64,000 nt of DNA from a virus: positions 1-64,000 of the IMG/VR virus record IMGVR_UViG_3300000956_000011; one strand, 5' to 3'. Below, one piece after another: positions 14,876 through 25,321 of this stretch (position 1 is the first letter of the stretch; each line of letters begins with the position of its first letter). Made by a program: the position numbers and the translations under genes. The notes beneath the pieces are model-generated. The model was not told the origin of the DNA and ran no database searches. It was given only the letters and a program-made list of their open reading frames with translations.

Positions 14876-16810
14876 CTACCCCTTCACTGAGAACCTACGA
14901 CATTTGTGAGTCGTCGTGCTCTGCGCGTTCAACTTCACTCCGGCGAATTTACCGCCTGAGAAAGTGCTGTAATCAGCTGCACTCATCATGGCGCTGGGGA
15001 AAACTTGCCCGGCTCCCGAACTAGCCACAATCCACTGATCGTTCAGGTAGACCCAGATATACCGCTCTCGGCATATGATTCGGTACTTGACGTACTGGTT
15101 GAAAGGCAACGTGCGGATCCCGACGTTGTAATCGAAGGGAGCTCCGGGGCTATCTCCGTTACGCTCCAGTACGGTCGCGACGCCACTGACCACTTTGTAC
15201 AAGCGATAGTTGACGCCTTGCCCCTCAATAGTGAAAATGAGATAAGTGCTAGCACTGACCATTCGGAAAATGATTCCGGCTCCCGACTGAATGGTGCCCG
15301 TGCCCCCACAATTGATCTCTGCTTCCACTTCCATGTCATTCGTGTTCGTGTGCATGGCGATGAGATCTACGACGTTGTCTGCGCTTGCAGACTGCACTTC
15401 CCCGTCCGTGACTGTAACTGCCCCAGCCAGCACATACCAGGGGTAGCCGAGAGACCCGTTATTCTGCTCGAAGTTCGTGGCGAAGATCTGAGTGTCCTCA
15501 TTGCCCCACAACGCACCTTGCTGATCCGGTAGCGCGCCGAAAGGTGTTACCGCACCAGCCTCCCCCACGTACGAAATAAATACCCGAGACTGAGTGCTGG
15601 CAGCTTCATTGCCCATGACCATGACCGCCGCGTCAGGGCTTACCTTGGCCATAGATGCGTATGTCATCCAACCGCCCGTATTCCACGCTGGCTCAACAAG
15701 ACGAGGCGGAGACCAGTTTGCCCCGTTGTCTCGGGAGGCTCGGATGAGCGCGTCGCCATTGGCGATGCTGCGGTACACGCAGGCGAGGGTGCCATCGTTC
15801 ACCCAACACGTCGCAGGACGGCCACTGCCCGCGAACTTGGCTACGCCACCACTCCAGTTGGTGGTGTTGTCGCTCGTGGTACTGACGCCTATCTGACTGG
15901 CATTACCGTGCCTATAGGTCATGACCCCCGTCTGACCTTTCATGGTGATGTACGGCTCTTGCCGATGATCGCCAGCCGCCACACCATCCAGGATCTTCAC
16001 CGGAGAGGCCCAGGTGGTTCCGCCATTGGTGGATTTCACTGTGTAGCAAGATTCCCAGGTCTCGCCAGAGTTTTGCTTGCCGTAGAAAGGAACAACTAAA
16101 GTTCCGTTGTCTAGCTCCACGCACGGCGCAGAACACGCAGCAAGGAAATAAAGCTCCACACGAACTTCAGCGCTCCAAGTGACGCCCTCGTCAGTGCTGT
16201 ACCGAAAGAACACGCCTGCGCCTGCGTTGCCGGAGACAGCCTTGAAGTACGTGATGTAGATCTTGGTGCCGTCCCGACTGACGGAGATCTGTGGGTCTCG
16301 AAAGTCAACCCCTGAGATACCGTTCCACAAAAGGAAGGAGGTCGACCACGTCTTGCCCATGTCCGTACTTGTGGCCGCCCGGAAAGCCCCATCAATGCTC
16401 GTGTGGCTTGTCCCTACCCGCCACACCATCAGCATCTTGTTGTTTGTCAGCACTACTACACCCGGGAACGCAGAGTGGTTAGTGTCGCCACTGTACGGCC
16501 TAATAGGACGATACGACCGAACCGTGCCAGCCCCAGCCGCGCCAGTGTTCTCATAGCGCCAGGCGGTGGCTGCGTTAACCCCGGAGGGGTTGATGATGTT
16601 CTGCTTGGTGTCCGTTTCGTAGGCCTGAATACCTGGAAACAAATTTGTGGTCGGACGAGTCGCAGAAGTGCAGATGATCCGACCGACGGCACTGTCGAAC
16701 GCGTTTAGCGCTGCGTTCATTTTTCCTTGCAGTGCAGTAGTTGGGGACGAACCGGCCAGTGTGTCCGTCCCCTCCACGTGAGTGAGACCGAGGCGGGAAG
16801 TGGTGGTCAT
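14876..16810 (-). CDS. Sialidase-like tail fibre or tail-tip receptor-binding protein
   Basis: The protein has 644 residues. A fibre-type N-terminus (about 1-95) precedes a six-bladed propeller-like region at about 100-440 with Asp-box repeats: STDMGKTW, SRDGTKIY, STDEGVTW, STNGGTTW and SRDNGANW. The last 190 residues resemble a jelly-roll carbohydrate module. Asp boxes are typical of sialidases and related glycosidases. The gene follows the tail hub genes, so it probably binds or trims a cell-surface glycan. Catalytic activity is not certain. Confidence 0.85.
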   Translation of the reverse strand: MTTTSRLGLTHVEGTDTLAGSSPTTALQGKMNAALNAFDSAVGRIICTSATRPTTNLFPGIQAYETDTKQNIINPSGVNAATAWRYENTGAAGAGTVRSYRPIRPYSGDTNHSAFPGVVVLTNNKMLMVWRVGTSHTSIDGAFRAATSTDMGKTWSTSFLLWNGISGVDFRDPQISVSRDGTKIYITYFKAVSGNAGAGVFFRYSTDEGVTWSAEVRVELYFLAACSAPCVELDNGTLVVPFYGKQNSGETWESCYTVKSTNGGTTWASPVKILDGVAAGDHRQEPYITMKGQTGVMTYRHGNASQIGVSTTSDNTTNWSGGVAKFAGSGRPATCWVNDGTLACVYRSIANGDALIRASRDNGANWSPPRLVEPAWNTGGWMTYASMAKVSPDAAVMVMGNEAASTQSRVFISYVGEAGAVTPFGALPDQQGALWGNEDTQIFATNFEQNNGSLGYPWYVLAGAVTVTDGEVQSASADNVVDLIAMHTNTNDMEVEAEINCGGTGTIQSGAGIIFRMVSASTYLIFTIEGQGVNYRLYKVVSGVATVLERNGDSPGAPFDYNVGIRTLPFNQYVKYRIICRERYIWVYLNDQWIVASSGAGQVFPSAMMSAADYSTFSGGKFAGVKLNAQSTTTHKCRRFSVKG

Positions 16811-17043
16811 TTGCTCTTCTCCTTCTGCTGGCCAGGTGCAGCCGCCGACCGGCCTCGTAGCTCGCGTGGTAATCCGGTATCGAAAATGAACGGGTCAAGT
16901 CTGGTGAACGTCATGAGCTCTTCGCCGACTTCATAGCCGTCATTGAGCAAGTGCGCATAGGTCTCGTCGTCCACGGCAATGCGAAATTCCTGACCCTGCT
17001 TGAAAAATTGAACGAGAGTCTCTGTCCCATCAGGAATGTACAT
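16807..17043 (-). CDS. Small tail-associated protein
   Basis: The protein has 78 residues and overlaps the fibre gene by four bases (ATGA). The first 60 residues look folded (ETLVQFFKQGQEFRIAVD). The tail is basic and Lys-rich. It may be a fibre chaperone or a small baseplate part, but no family was recognised. Confidence 0.72.
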   Translation of the reverse strand: MYIPDGTETLVQFFKQGQEFRIAVDDETYAHLLNDGYEVGEELMTFTRLDPFIFDTGLPRELRGRSAAAPGQQKEKSK

Positions 17044-17052
17044 TGTCCCTCC

Positions 17053-19827
17053 TCAGAAAGGAATAACGACGAGGTGGCGGTCGGAAAACTGAGCGGTGTC
17101 AGTGGCGTCCAGGGAAGTGTACTTCATGGTCACAAAGTACGTGCCCACAGCGGTTAGCCCGTCAATAAGAAAGAACTTGCTGGCTCCGGAAGCTGTGGCG
17201 CTTCCGCCCGGACCATGCACACCCACCGAGCGAAAGAAGCTGGCCGGAAGGAAATACCCCGAAGGACCGGCAATATCGAAGCTTGCGTAAGCGGCATTGT
17301 TTCCGGCGTTGTTGCACCAAGCTCCCACCCCAACGATCATCCGCAGCGTGTTGCCCACTTCAACGCTCAAGGTGGGGCCAACCGTGGCCAGATCCCCGTA
17401 CGTGGTACCGACCCTGTTCTGCACTGCGGTCACACTGCTTGCCGCTGTACCAAAGGCCAGCGTGCTTACACGGACAAGCTTGCCTAGATCGTTGACAACC
17501 TCAATGCCTTCGCTACCGGACTCGAGCTCGCCGATGCGCGTTACGCGTGCGCCGTTGTCCTTGTACACCTGAACACCATGGCGGCCGTCTAGACATTCTC
17601 CGATTTCCAGAATGACATTGCCATTAGAGTTCTTGACGGTGAGCGCGCCGTCGTTGATCTCAATTCCTCCTCGACCGTTCACTGTGAGCTTGCCGTCGAG
17701 GTTGCTCCAGCGCAACAGGTTCTGATTCAGGGCGCTGTACCCTTTGATGCCATCGCTTGTGATGTCCACCCGCGCGCCAGTACCGCCAGTTGTGATTTTG
17801 CCACCGATCAACCACTCCGCAGAAATGGTTCCAGCCGTCACTTTGTCAACGGTCAAATTGCGAATGTAGGCATCGTCCCACAGTTCTGCGGTAGCCACCG
17901 CACCCACGCTCGCATTACTGCGGTTGCCGCTCTGATCAACAGCCACAACCTTGAAGTGCATGGGCTGTTGCTGGAGAACTTGGAAGCTTGCTACAGCTGG
18001 GATCATGCCTGTGATGTGACCCCAGTCCGCAGTCATCTTGCCGATGAGCGTACTTTCTTCTGGCGTGAAAAGAGGGTCCACAGAACCGTGAACTTCCAGA
18101 TGGCTGAGATCCCTGTCCATATTGAATTGACCACCATCAGCCCTACCAAGACGATGCGTGATCAAAACAGCTGCCGGATTGGCTGCGACCTCCGGGGCTG
18201 CGGGAGTAGCTGGAGGGAAGATGTCTCGGCTAGCCTGCCATTGATGAACGTCAGACCATTCGCCGAAGTTTGGCGGCTTGCCATTGTCCACCGCTCGGAT
18301 TTGCGCTTCGTACGTCATTCCCGGCGTTAGCTCTTGCAGGCGGAAGCGCAGTACTTCGGCCGGAGCTACCGCGTATTGCCACTGCGCCTCAATGCTCAGG
18401 ACGATGGGATCGTCTACGGTATTCAGATCGGATAGTTGGTCCGAAAGCCCATCCAGTTCTTCCAGTGTGTAATCCGTCAGCGGAGACGCGGATTGCCGAT
18501 AACGAATGTCATAGTAAGCCAGATCTGTCATCGTGGAGGTGTCGGTATTGTTCGGCTTCGTCCACCGCATTTCAACTTCTGACTTAGTCTCCCCTGTGAT
18601 CGGGGACTGATATTGGGACTGCACCCAGGGCAGCACCCACACGGTCTTGCCAGGAATTGTGCTGTTAATGTCTGGGAGGGTGATTGGGAAAGTGCCACTA
18701 CCGCCCTCGGTCAAGCTGCGGTTGTACCCGCCCACAACGAGAGTCGTATCCCCAGTCTCCGGAATTACAAATCTACTGAGGTCCAGCCACTCCCCGTTTC
18801 CTGCGCGGTACAACACGCTCATACGATTGGTTACCGGCCAAGTGGTCTCTGTCAGGCGCAGTTTGAACGGGTTAATGCGCTGCCCTCGAAAGATCACTTC
18901 GTTATTGATGTCAACCAGATCCATCGTGGGGTCGTACGCCCAGATGTAGTCGCCTACCTGCGCCTTGCCCTTGATGTCGTAGTCCCCGGTGCTGAGCGTC
19001 AAGGCGTCGCGCGTGCCCTTGAATCGGTTAAGCTGCAGGAGGGCACGGGCGGGGGCGTTGGTCGCATCCGTGTCGCTCTCCTGAATGATGCGCGTGCGCT
19101 TCACTTTGTTCCCGTGCATGTCCACGAACGGGATTTCTCCGGCTGTCAGCTGCTGTTCTGCCGTGACGAACTGACCGTTGATGCCTTGCGCCAGCAACGC
19201 TACGTGTGTTGTGTAGTCTTCTACATCTCGGTCCGTTTCGGCTAGGCCAGCCAGACCCCGCAGGAACATGTCATCCAGGCCCTTGCGTGCAATGACGCAT
19301 TTCGGGTTGACCACGAACAAGTCCGATTCAAGACCGGCGTCCAGGGTAGCGTCGCCATTCACACGCCAGGCGTGGTCCCCGAGCGTCTGGCAAATGTAGT
19401 CGATTATGTCCCGAGACGTCTGATACTGGAAAGTGCTCGGACCGAAGGTTTCTCCCGTAACGAACAATGTGCCCTCAGTGACAGCGCCTGAAGGTGGCAG
19501 TACCGCACGGATCACATCATCAAAATCACCGCTCAGAGTTGTCGCGGTGAGAAATACGTCGCCCTTGCCCTCGGCGTCGCCAAGCCACAAGGCCATTCCC
19601 GCGCCACCGATGCTACGTTGGTCGGCTGAGCTATCCGATATTCGGGTAACTGGCCCTACGTAGCGCGCAGTCCGCAGCAAAGAGTCGTCGAGCGGTCCAG
19701 GTCGTTTACCCGGCACAATAGCGATGTGCCCGAAGTAATCAATGGTCTTCCACAGGGCGTCAGAGATGCTGTCTTTGAAGTTCAGCCCCCACGAACCGAG
19801 CGCTCGGAGTGTCTCTGTAATGGCCAT
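17053..19827 (-). CDS. Minor tail protein with fibronectin type III region (tail hub, Tal-like)
   Basis: The protein has 924 residues. The N-terminal third resembles a tail-hub fold that caps the tail tip. FN3-like modules lie in the middle (about 380-640; for example WTKPNNT and YEAQIRAVDNGKP). The C-terminal third contains a beta-repeat region (GGIEINDGALTVKNSNG). It shares one base with the Dit-like gene before it. Such proteins hold the fibres and contact the host surface. Confidence 0.85.
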   Translation of the reverse strand: MAITETLRALGSWGLNFKDSISDALWKTIDYFGHIAIVPGKRPGPLDDSLLRTARYVGPVTRISDSSADQRSIGGAGMALWLGDAEGKGDVFLTATTLSGDFDDVIRAVLPPSGAVTEGTLFVTGETFGPSTFQYQTSRDIIDYICQTLGDHAWRVNGDATLDAGLESDLFVVNPKCVIARKGLDDMFLRGLAGLAETDRDVEDYTTHVALLAQGINGQFVTAEQQLTAGEIPFVDMHGNKVKRTRIIQESDTDATNAPARALLQLNRFKGTRDALTLSTGDYDIKGKAQVGDYIWAYDPTMDLVDINNEVIFRGQRINPFKLRLTETTWPVTNRMSVLYRAGNGEWLDLSRFVIPETGDTTLVVGGYNRSLTEGGSGTFPITLPDINSTIPGKTVWVLPWVQSQYQSPITGETKSEVEMRWTKPNNTDTSTMTDLAYYDIRYRQSASPLTDYTLEELDGLSDQLSDLNTVDDPIVLSIEAQWQYAVAPAEVLRFRLQELTPGMTYEAQIRAVDNGKPPNFGEWSDVHQWQASRDIFPPATPAAPEVAANPAAVLITHRLGRADGGQFNMDRDLSHLEVHGSVDPLFTPEESTLIGKMTADWGHITGMIPAVASFQVLQQQPMHFKVVAVDQSGNRSNASVGAVATAELWDDAYIRNLTVDKVTAGTISAEWLIGGKITTGGTGARVDITSDGIKGYSALNQNLLRWSNLDGKLTVNGRGGIEINDGALTVKNSNGNVILEIGECLDGRHGVQVYKDNGARVTRIGELESGSEGIEVVNDLGKLVRVSTLAFGTAASSVTAVQNRVGTTYGDLATVGPTLSVEVGNTLRMIVGVGAWCNNAGNNAAYASFDIAGPSGYFLPASFFRSVGVHGPGGSATASGASKFFLIDGLTAVGTYFVTMKYTSLDATDTAQFSDRHLVVIPF

Positions 19828-21065
19828 CAGCGATGCACCCCTTGAACGAGCTCCGAGGGCAATCCCATGTATTGCTTCTGGAGGTCTACTGCCTGGTCCC
19901 CTGTCACCGCACCAGTTCCCCCGGCGACAACCCCGATGAAGGCGTCCAGGGTAGATGCTGCCGATTTGAAGAAACCACCATTGATAACGTCGGCGTTAGC
20001 CGTACGCGCTGTACCGATGATGTACTTGTTTCCATCAGCGTCATTCGCAGTAGCCACCACAGTTCCAGCAGGACTGTTCGTACCGGCTTCTGCCGGATTG
20101 CGAAGAAACTGAAGAGTGCCACCGAATTCGCTTTGGTAATAGAACTCTGCGAAACGGTGTCCGCGTCGCAAGGTGACGTCCAAGTACAATCGGCCATTCG
20201 TCATACTCTTCGCCAACCGAACTGTGACGATACCTGGCTCGTTGATGAGAATTGTGCAGTAGTCGAAACTACCCAAGGTGACCGTGTTGTATCGGACGTC
20301 CCAGCGCTTCGCTCGCCAGGCTCCCCCGGTGTAAGCACTGATTTCCAAAACGCCCAGGCTGGTCAGCGGCCGTATACGCACTAGGCCGTTGGAGAGGGTC
20401 CAACCCAAAGGACTCAGCCGAGCGCTGTCTCCCGCGCGCTCAAGACCCAGCTCGTCGGTGAACCGCACCCGACCAGTCAGGTAGCCGACGGGGGTAGTGG
20501 CCCAGCGAGGGCTCATGGTGGCACTGAATCCCCGGTACAGTTTCAGTACGCCATCCTCGCCCGTGCGACTAACCGCCGTCGTTACCGTGGCGTCTGTCCA
20601 GTAGGCACCGTGAGTAATAGCAGGAGAATGAGTACGCTCCCCGACCACAGAGAAATCGTTGACCCTAGTCAACGCCCCGCCCAGTCGAGACTCAATATCG
20701 ATGTCACTTTCAGTGCCGAGCCGCTTCAACGTTATCTGCCAGCTGAAAACGACCAGCCCGTCCTCCCAGTCCCGAACAGTGCCCTGGGCATCCTCAAGAA
20801 TGTAGAACCCGTCCAAATAGGTCTTCTTGGTGAAAATGACCGGCACAAGCTGGCCGACCATTGTCAGCAAGTCTTCTCGCTGACGCGCAACGGCTGCGGC
20901 AGAAAGCCGGGGGATGGATTCCTGGCCCGACAGCGTCATGTCCCGATCACCATTGCTAGAAGAGCGTTCTGGAGCCGTGTCGTCCTCTCTCAAAAACATA
21001 CGGCCGATCTGAAACGTTTTCGTGTTACCGGAGCTGGGTAGCCCAGCCGGAATGACAACAGGCAT
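19827..21065 (-). CDS. Distal tail protein (Dit-like)
   Basis: The protein has 412 residues and sits directly after the tape measure, the standard Dit position in siphoviruses. The N-terminal part with VPVIFTKKTYLDGFYILED and LVVFSWQITLKRLG looks like the ring-forming Dit core. The C-terminal two-thirds could be a carbohydrate-binding insertion. The assignment rests mainly on gene order. Confidence 0.75.
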   Translation of the reverse strand: MPVVIPAGLPSSGNTKTFQIGRMFLREDDTAPERSSSNGDRDMTLSGQESIPRLSAAAVARQREDLLTMVGQLVPVIFTKKTYLDGFYILEDAQGTVRDWEDGLVVFSWQITLKRLGTESDIDIESRLGGALTRVNDFSVVGERTHSPAITHGAYWTDATVTTAVSRTGEDGVLKLYRGFSATMSPRWATTPVGYLTGRVRFTDELGLERAGDSARLSPLGWTLSNGLVRIRPLTSLGVLEISAYTGGAWRAKRWDVRYNTVTLGSFDYCTILINEPGIVTVRLAKSMTNGRLYLDVTLRRGHRFAEFYYQSEFGGTLQFLRNPAEAGTNSPAGTVVATANDADGNKYIIGTARTANADVINGGFFKSAASTLDAFIGVVAGGTGAVTGDQAVDLQKQYMGLPSELVQGVHR

Positions 21066-24000
21066 CAGGCATACTCCTTATCCAGGTTACGCAAGCCATC
21101 CTTCAAACGAACCATGGTCTGCCGGAAGGCAACCGGGTTTGTCGGGTCCAGATTACCTTGGACATTGACGGTAACGTTTTCAATGATCACGGTACGACTG
21201 CTCGCGGTGCTTGCGCCATCTCCGCCACGTGTAGTGGCGCCGTTCACCAACGCGTTCACCGCACCACTAGCCGCGAACTGCGTGGGGATGCCGGACGTGT
21301 CCGCGCCCATGCTGACCGTGGCGGCCAAGGTACCAGTAGCTCCAGTAAGTTCATCACCCACTGCCTGCGCCATATTGGCCGCTGCCCGCACTGCGGAATC
21401 AGCCGTACTGTCCAGTCCGCGCACTAGACCGGCCACGATGTTTTCTCCGGCTTCGGCGGCCAGACGAGAGGGCGAGTGAATACCGAAGAAGCTCAGCACA
21501 TTGTCCCAGGCGTCACTGACGATCTGCTTGAGCTTCTGCCAGATCTTGTACGCCTGATTCCCAAGACCGCGAACGATACCGCCGATGAGATCTCCCGCCC
21601 AGTCAGCCAACCTACCGGGCAGGCTCTTCAGGAAGTCAATTACTTTGCCCGGAATGTCCTTGACAGTATCTAGAACTTTCCTGGACATACCGCCGACACC
21701 GTTCTTGATGTCGTCCCATATGCCGCTGAAGAAGTTCGCAATACCATTCCACAATGCGGAGGCCGTGGACTTAATCTCATTCCACTTCTGAGACAGGAAT
21801 CCGGTAATGCCATTCCAGGCCGCTGACACTTGCGAGGTAATATCGTTCCAAATACCGGCGAAGAAGTCCCTAATGCCCGTCCACAACGCTTCGGCAGTTT
21901 GCTTGATGTCTTCCCAGATACCGCTAAGATAAGCGGAGATGCTATCCCAGTTCTGAATAATCAGAATGACCAACGTAATGATGGCGGCCGCTATCACCAA
22001 GAATGGGTTCGCGCTCATCACGACATTGAGACCCTTCCAAATGATAATGGCGGCGTCAATGGCTTTGTTGGCTGCGTAGATACCAGCGATAACCGGGCCG
22101 AGTGCGGGGCCGAGGAATCCGATTAGGTCGGCTATAGGCTGCAGGATCGCACCCAAGACCTGAAGTGCCCCGGCGAGGTAAGTGCCCGCAGCATCGGCGA
22201 AAGCTGTAATGAACGGCTCAAGCGCCACAAGAAGGTCCGCCGCTATCTTCAGGAAACTGATGAACACCTTTCCATAGGCCCCACCAATGCTCGCCAGTAT
22301 CTTTCCTAGCGACTCCAGCGCCTCTTGCCCTTCCGCGCTGTGCAAGAATTCCGCAACCTGATCCGTCAACTTCGTGAGGGTGTTCAACGCTCCGCCACCT
22401 TGCTGATCCAGCGCGCTGAATACAGTCACGACAATGTCGGCAAGGTTCTTCAGCAGTTCCCAGAGCTTGCTAGCCGTGTCCATGGCCTCTTGCATCCAAC
22501 GACGCAAGTCACCGGACTCCTTGGCGGCATTCACAAACTCTCGGAACCGAGACGCGGCATTGGCTGCACCGGTCGCCATGTCAGGGAGGAAGTCACTGCC
22601 AACGCTGGCGATATCCAGGAATGCCGCAAGCAGGTCACGCACAATACCGCGAAGGTTGGTAAGCGCCTGACCCGTGTTGTTGAAAATGTTCTGAACGTTT
22701 TCCTGAGCCTCGGCAGTGTGCAGGTATGCCACGGTTTCTTTGACAATGCCGTTGAGCGCAGTAGCAACCTTGCCCATCCCGTCTTCTAGCAACGGGAACC
22801 ATTCCTTGGCCAGTGGCTCTACTTCGGCGGCCAAGCCTTCGAATAGTTTGTCCTGCACGCTCCGCCGAACATTGTCCCAGGCGTCCCGCATGCGCAGAAC
22901 TTCCTCTACGAAGGCGCGTGCGTTGGGGGAAAGGTTGGCGAGAGCGTCGTTGAGCTTCGCCCCTGCCGCACCGCCAGCATCCGCCGCATCTTCGTAGGCC
23001 TCAGAGAGGTTTCTCTGGGCGTCAACAACGGACTGCACCGCGTCCGCAATTTGCCGAGCCGAATCTACCTGCACCTGCCGTACGTTGTCCTGCGCTTCAG
23101 ATAGGGATTCCTGCGCGTCCGCAACTGACTGCGTCGCACTGCGGACACCTTCCTGGGCATTGACGACCTCCGCGCTACCCTGCACCCCCGCAGCCGCAGC
23201 CGCAGCCTGGTCCGTCTTGAGTCTTTCGTTTTCTTTTCTGGTCTGCTCCAGCGCTAGCTTTTGCTTTTCCAGATTGATGGTGGCTTGCTCAATGTCGTCC
23301 GAAGTAGCTGTCGGATCCCGAAGTACGGCATTGAGTTCTTCTTGTGCTTTTTTGACGTCCAGAATGGCCTGGCGCTCATCCAAGCTTCCGCCGGTCAGCG
23401 CGAACTTCATATCCTCTAAATCGCGCACAGCTTGTTGGCGCGCACGGTTGAGCGCTTCCTGGGCGCGGATGGCGTCTCGCTGCGCTTCGTCAAGGTCTCG
23501 CTGAGCGCTCACAACCTGCTTGAGCGCCTGCGCTACCGAACGTGCCGCGCCTTCTTGCGTGCGCCGCAGATTCTCCTCCGCGTCCGCCAGACTGCGCTTG
23601 GCGTCCTCAATGGACCTTGCCGCTGCCCGCTGGGCCTTGGCGCTGGCACCCGCAGCACCGCCTACCGCCTTGGATTGTTGCGCCGCAGCTTTGAACGCCC
23701 CAGCTACACCACTTACGCCTGTTGCCACGGTCGCACCCGCAGCGCCAAGGCTAGCCAGCGCTCCGGCGGCAACTCCAGCCAGCCCCGCCAGACTGGCCAA
23801 GCTAACGGCCAGTCCAGCAACTGCCGGAGTGGCAACAGCTACGCCACCGATCATCAGTCGCATACGGCCGCTGAAAGTGTTGAGCAGGCTGGAGCTACGA
23901 GCGGTGTTCTGCTGAATATCTCTCAGACTGTTTGCGAACTGCCGGAGCTGATTGTTGTCAATATCCGGCGTCATGTCTGGCGTCGGAATGCGGTTCAGCT

Positions 24001-24472
24001 GCTCTCGCGCACTAGCCAATGCGCGCGTGTTCTGCTGGAGCCGGGCGGTGCTCGTGATGGTAGCTTGCTGCGCGCGTCGCAAAGCGCTTTCTGCGTCGGA
24101 TACTTTCTTGGCACTGGCAGAGCTGTCATTACGAACAGCGTTCAGATTTTCCTCGGCCGCACGTAGCCTCTCTCTCGCTGCAAAGGCAGCGGCCGAAGCA
24201 TCCGTGACATCCTTCTCAAGCTTCTTTACAGCACCCGCCATGTGCTCGGCGGAAGTGCTGTCGAAGGTTAATGAATCAGCTGCCCTCCTGGCGGAAGCGG
24301 CAAGGCCCTCGTAGTCCCTGGAAGACTCTTTGGTTGATTTGTCGATCTTCTCGCTGGACCGTGTGGCCTCGTCGCCGACTTCCCGAATGTCTTCTCTAGC
24401 GTCTTCAGCACCCGATTTGTCGTAGTCAATGCGAATTGTGCCGTGAGCACGCCCAAGATTGTAGTCAGGCAT
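21065..24472 (-). CDS. Tape measure protein
   Basis: The protein has 1135 residues, the longest in the window. The first 170 residues and residues 250-470 are heptad-rich coiled coils with many Ala, Glu and Arg. Long hydrophobic, Ala/Gly-rich segments lie at about 200-255 and 740-820. A Trp-containing repeat follows (WNDI, WNGI, WNEI). Tape measure length sets tail length; about 1100 residues predicts a tail near 165-170 nm using the usual 0.15 nm per residue. It follows the chaperone genes. Confidence 0.95.
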   Translation of the reverse strand: MPDYNLGRAHGTIRIDYDKSGAEDAREDIREVGDEATRSSEKIDKSTKESSRDYEGLAASARRAADSLTFDSTSAEHMAGAVKKLEKDVTDASAAAFAARERLRAAEENLNAVRNDSSASAKKVSDAESALRRAQQATITSTARLQQNTRALASAREQLNRIPTPDMTPDIDNNQLRQFANSLRDIQQNTARSSSLLNTFSGRMRLMIGGVAVATPAVAGLAVSLASLAGLAGVAAGALASLGAAGATVATGVSGVAGAFKAAAQQSKAVGGAAGASAKAQRAAARSIEDAKRSLADAEENLRRTQEGAARSVAQALKQVVSAQRDLDEAQRDAIRAQEALNRARQQAVRDLEDMKFALTGGSLDERQAILDVKKAQEELNAVLRDPTATSDDIEQATINLEKQKLALEQTRKENERLKTDQAAAAAAGVQGSAEVVNAQEGVRSATQSVADAQESLSEAQDNVRQVQVDSARQIADAVQSVVDAQRNLSEAYEDAADAGGAAGAKLNDALANLSPNARAFVEEVLRMRDAWDNVRRSVQDKLFEGLAAEVEPLAKEWFPLLEDGMGKVATALNGIVKETVAYLHTAEAQENVQNIFNNTGQALTNLRGIVRDLLAAFLDIASVGSDFLPDMATGAANAASRFREFVNAAKESGDLRRWMQEAMDTASKLWELLKNLADIVVTVFSALDQQGGGALNTLTKLTDQVAEFLHSAEGQEALESLGKILASIGGAYGKVFISFLKIAADLLVALEPFITAFADAAGTYLAGALQVLGAILQPIADLIGFLGPALGPVIAGIYAANKAIDAAIIIWKGLNVVMSANPFLVIAAAIITLVILIIQNWDSISAYLSGIWEDIKQTAEALWTGIRDFFAGIWNDITSQVSAAWNGITGFLSQKWNEIKSTASALWNGIANFFSGIWDDIKNGVGGMSRKVLDTVKDIPGKVIDFLKSLPGRLADWAGDLIGGIVRGLGNQAYKIWQKLKQIVSDAWDNVLSFFGIHSPSRLAAEAGENIVAGLVRGLDSTADSAVRAAANMAQAVGDELTGATGTLAATVSMGADTSGIPTQFAASGAVNALVNGATTRGGDGASTASSRTVIIENVTVNVQGNLDPTNPVAFRQTMVRLKDGLRNLDKEYA

Positions 24473-24480
24473 TTCGCACC

Positions 24481-24774
24481 CTAGCCCTTCATCGGGTCCC
24501 GGAATTTCTGTTCTGGCTTCTCATCGAACCAACGCTCGAACACCTGCGCTCTACGCCGATTCTTTTCTGTCTCTGTGAGCGGCTTCTTTCGCTTACCGGG
24601 GTCCATACTCTTCTCTAGATCGTTTTCCAAACCCCGGCCGAAATGCATGACCGCTCTGTCAAGGTAGAAACTAGCTAGCCGATCGCTTTCGCGGAGCGCG
24701 AGCAGTTCGCTTGGCCGCTGGTTGTACGCCTGGCTCAGGTGCCACAACTCCCACAGCCTCTTCGGATCCTTCAC
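24481..24774 (-). CDS. Tail assembly chaperone, downstream frame (T-type)
   Basis: Up to 97 residues are open from a GTG at 24774, but that GTG has no ribosome-binding site. The frame is already open from just after a TGA near 24793 and overlaps the end of the G-type gene. Its content is typical of the T part of phage chaperone pairs: a WELWHLSQ helix and a charged tail. It is most likely made only as a fusion by ribosomal frameshifting. The frame offset is +1 (equal to -2), not the common -1. Confidence 0.8.
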   Translation of the reverse strand: MKDPKRLWELWHLSQAYNQRPSELLALRESDRLASFYLDRAVMHFGRGLENDLEKSMDPGKRKKPLTETEKNRRRAQVFERWFDEKPEQKFRDPMKG

Positions 24775-25285
24775 GAAACTGCTCGGTCGCCCTCACTCCC
24801 TTCATCAGCTCGTTGAACACGGCCATCTTGTCCGAGAACGGAACGGCGTCCGTGTAGAATCGTCCAGGGACGCGCGGGTATCCCTTCTCGGGTGGCAGAT
24901 GCATTTCCGGCTTGGCCACACCGACGACCATCATTTGGTTCATCACCTCGCGGAAGGCCGCAGAGTTCTCGGCGTTCTTCGCAATGTCTGCGATGGTACG
25001 CGTTTCCTCCTCGACGATTTCCGCCGGGTCTTTGCCCTGGGCTTGGGCCTCCCGCTTGGCGCGGTCCCGCTTCACGCGCTCCACGGGCGTCAGGTTGGCA
25101 TTCTTGGCGTGGGTGTTCATCACCACACTGGTCGCGAAATCCAGTTTGTCCAACAACCCGTGCTCGGCAAGCACGAACGGATCGATCTTGCGCAGGAGGC
25201 AGACGTCGCCGGAAGGGAGGGTGAAGTCGTATTCAGCCTCGGCCCAGGATTTCGGGGCGTACTTGTCTTCGTTTGTGGAAGGCAT
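24671..25285 (-). CDS. Tail assembly chaperone, upstream frame (G-type)
   Basis: The protein has 204 residues from the ATG at 25285, with AGGAG eight bases upstream. It lies between the major tail protein and the tape measure, as G-type chaperones do. It is helical, charged and ends in a basic Ala/Arg tail that would be replaced in the frameshifted product. Chaperones of this kind coat the tape measure during tail assembly. Confidence 0.87.
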   Translation of the reverse strand: MPSTNEDKYAPKSWAEAEYDFTLPSGDVCLLRKIDPFVLAEHGLLDKLDFATSVVMNTHAKNANLTPVERVKRDRAKREAQAQGKDPAEIVEEETRTIADIAKNAENSAAFREVMNQMMVVGVAKPEMHLPPEKGYPRVPGRFYTDAVPFSDKMAVFNELMKGVRATEQFREGSEEAVGVVAPEPGVQPAAKRTARAPRKRSAS

Positions 25286-25321
25286 CTTCGTGCTCCTAAA
25301 TTCCACTTTGTCGCAGAGGGA

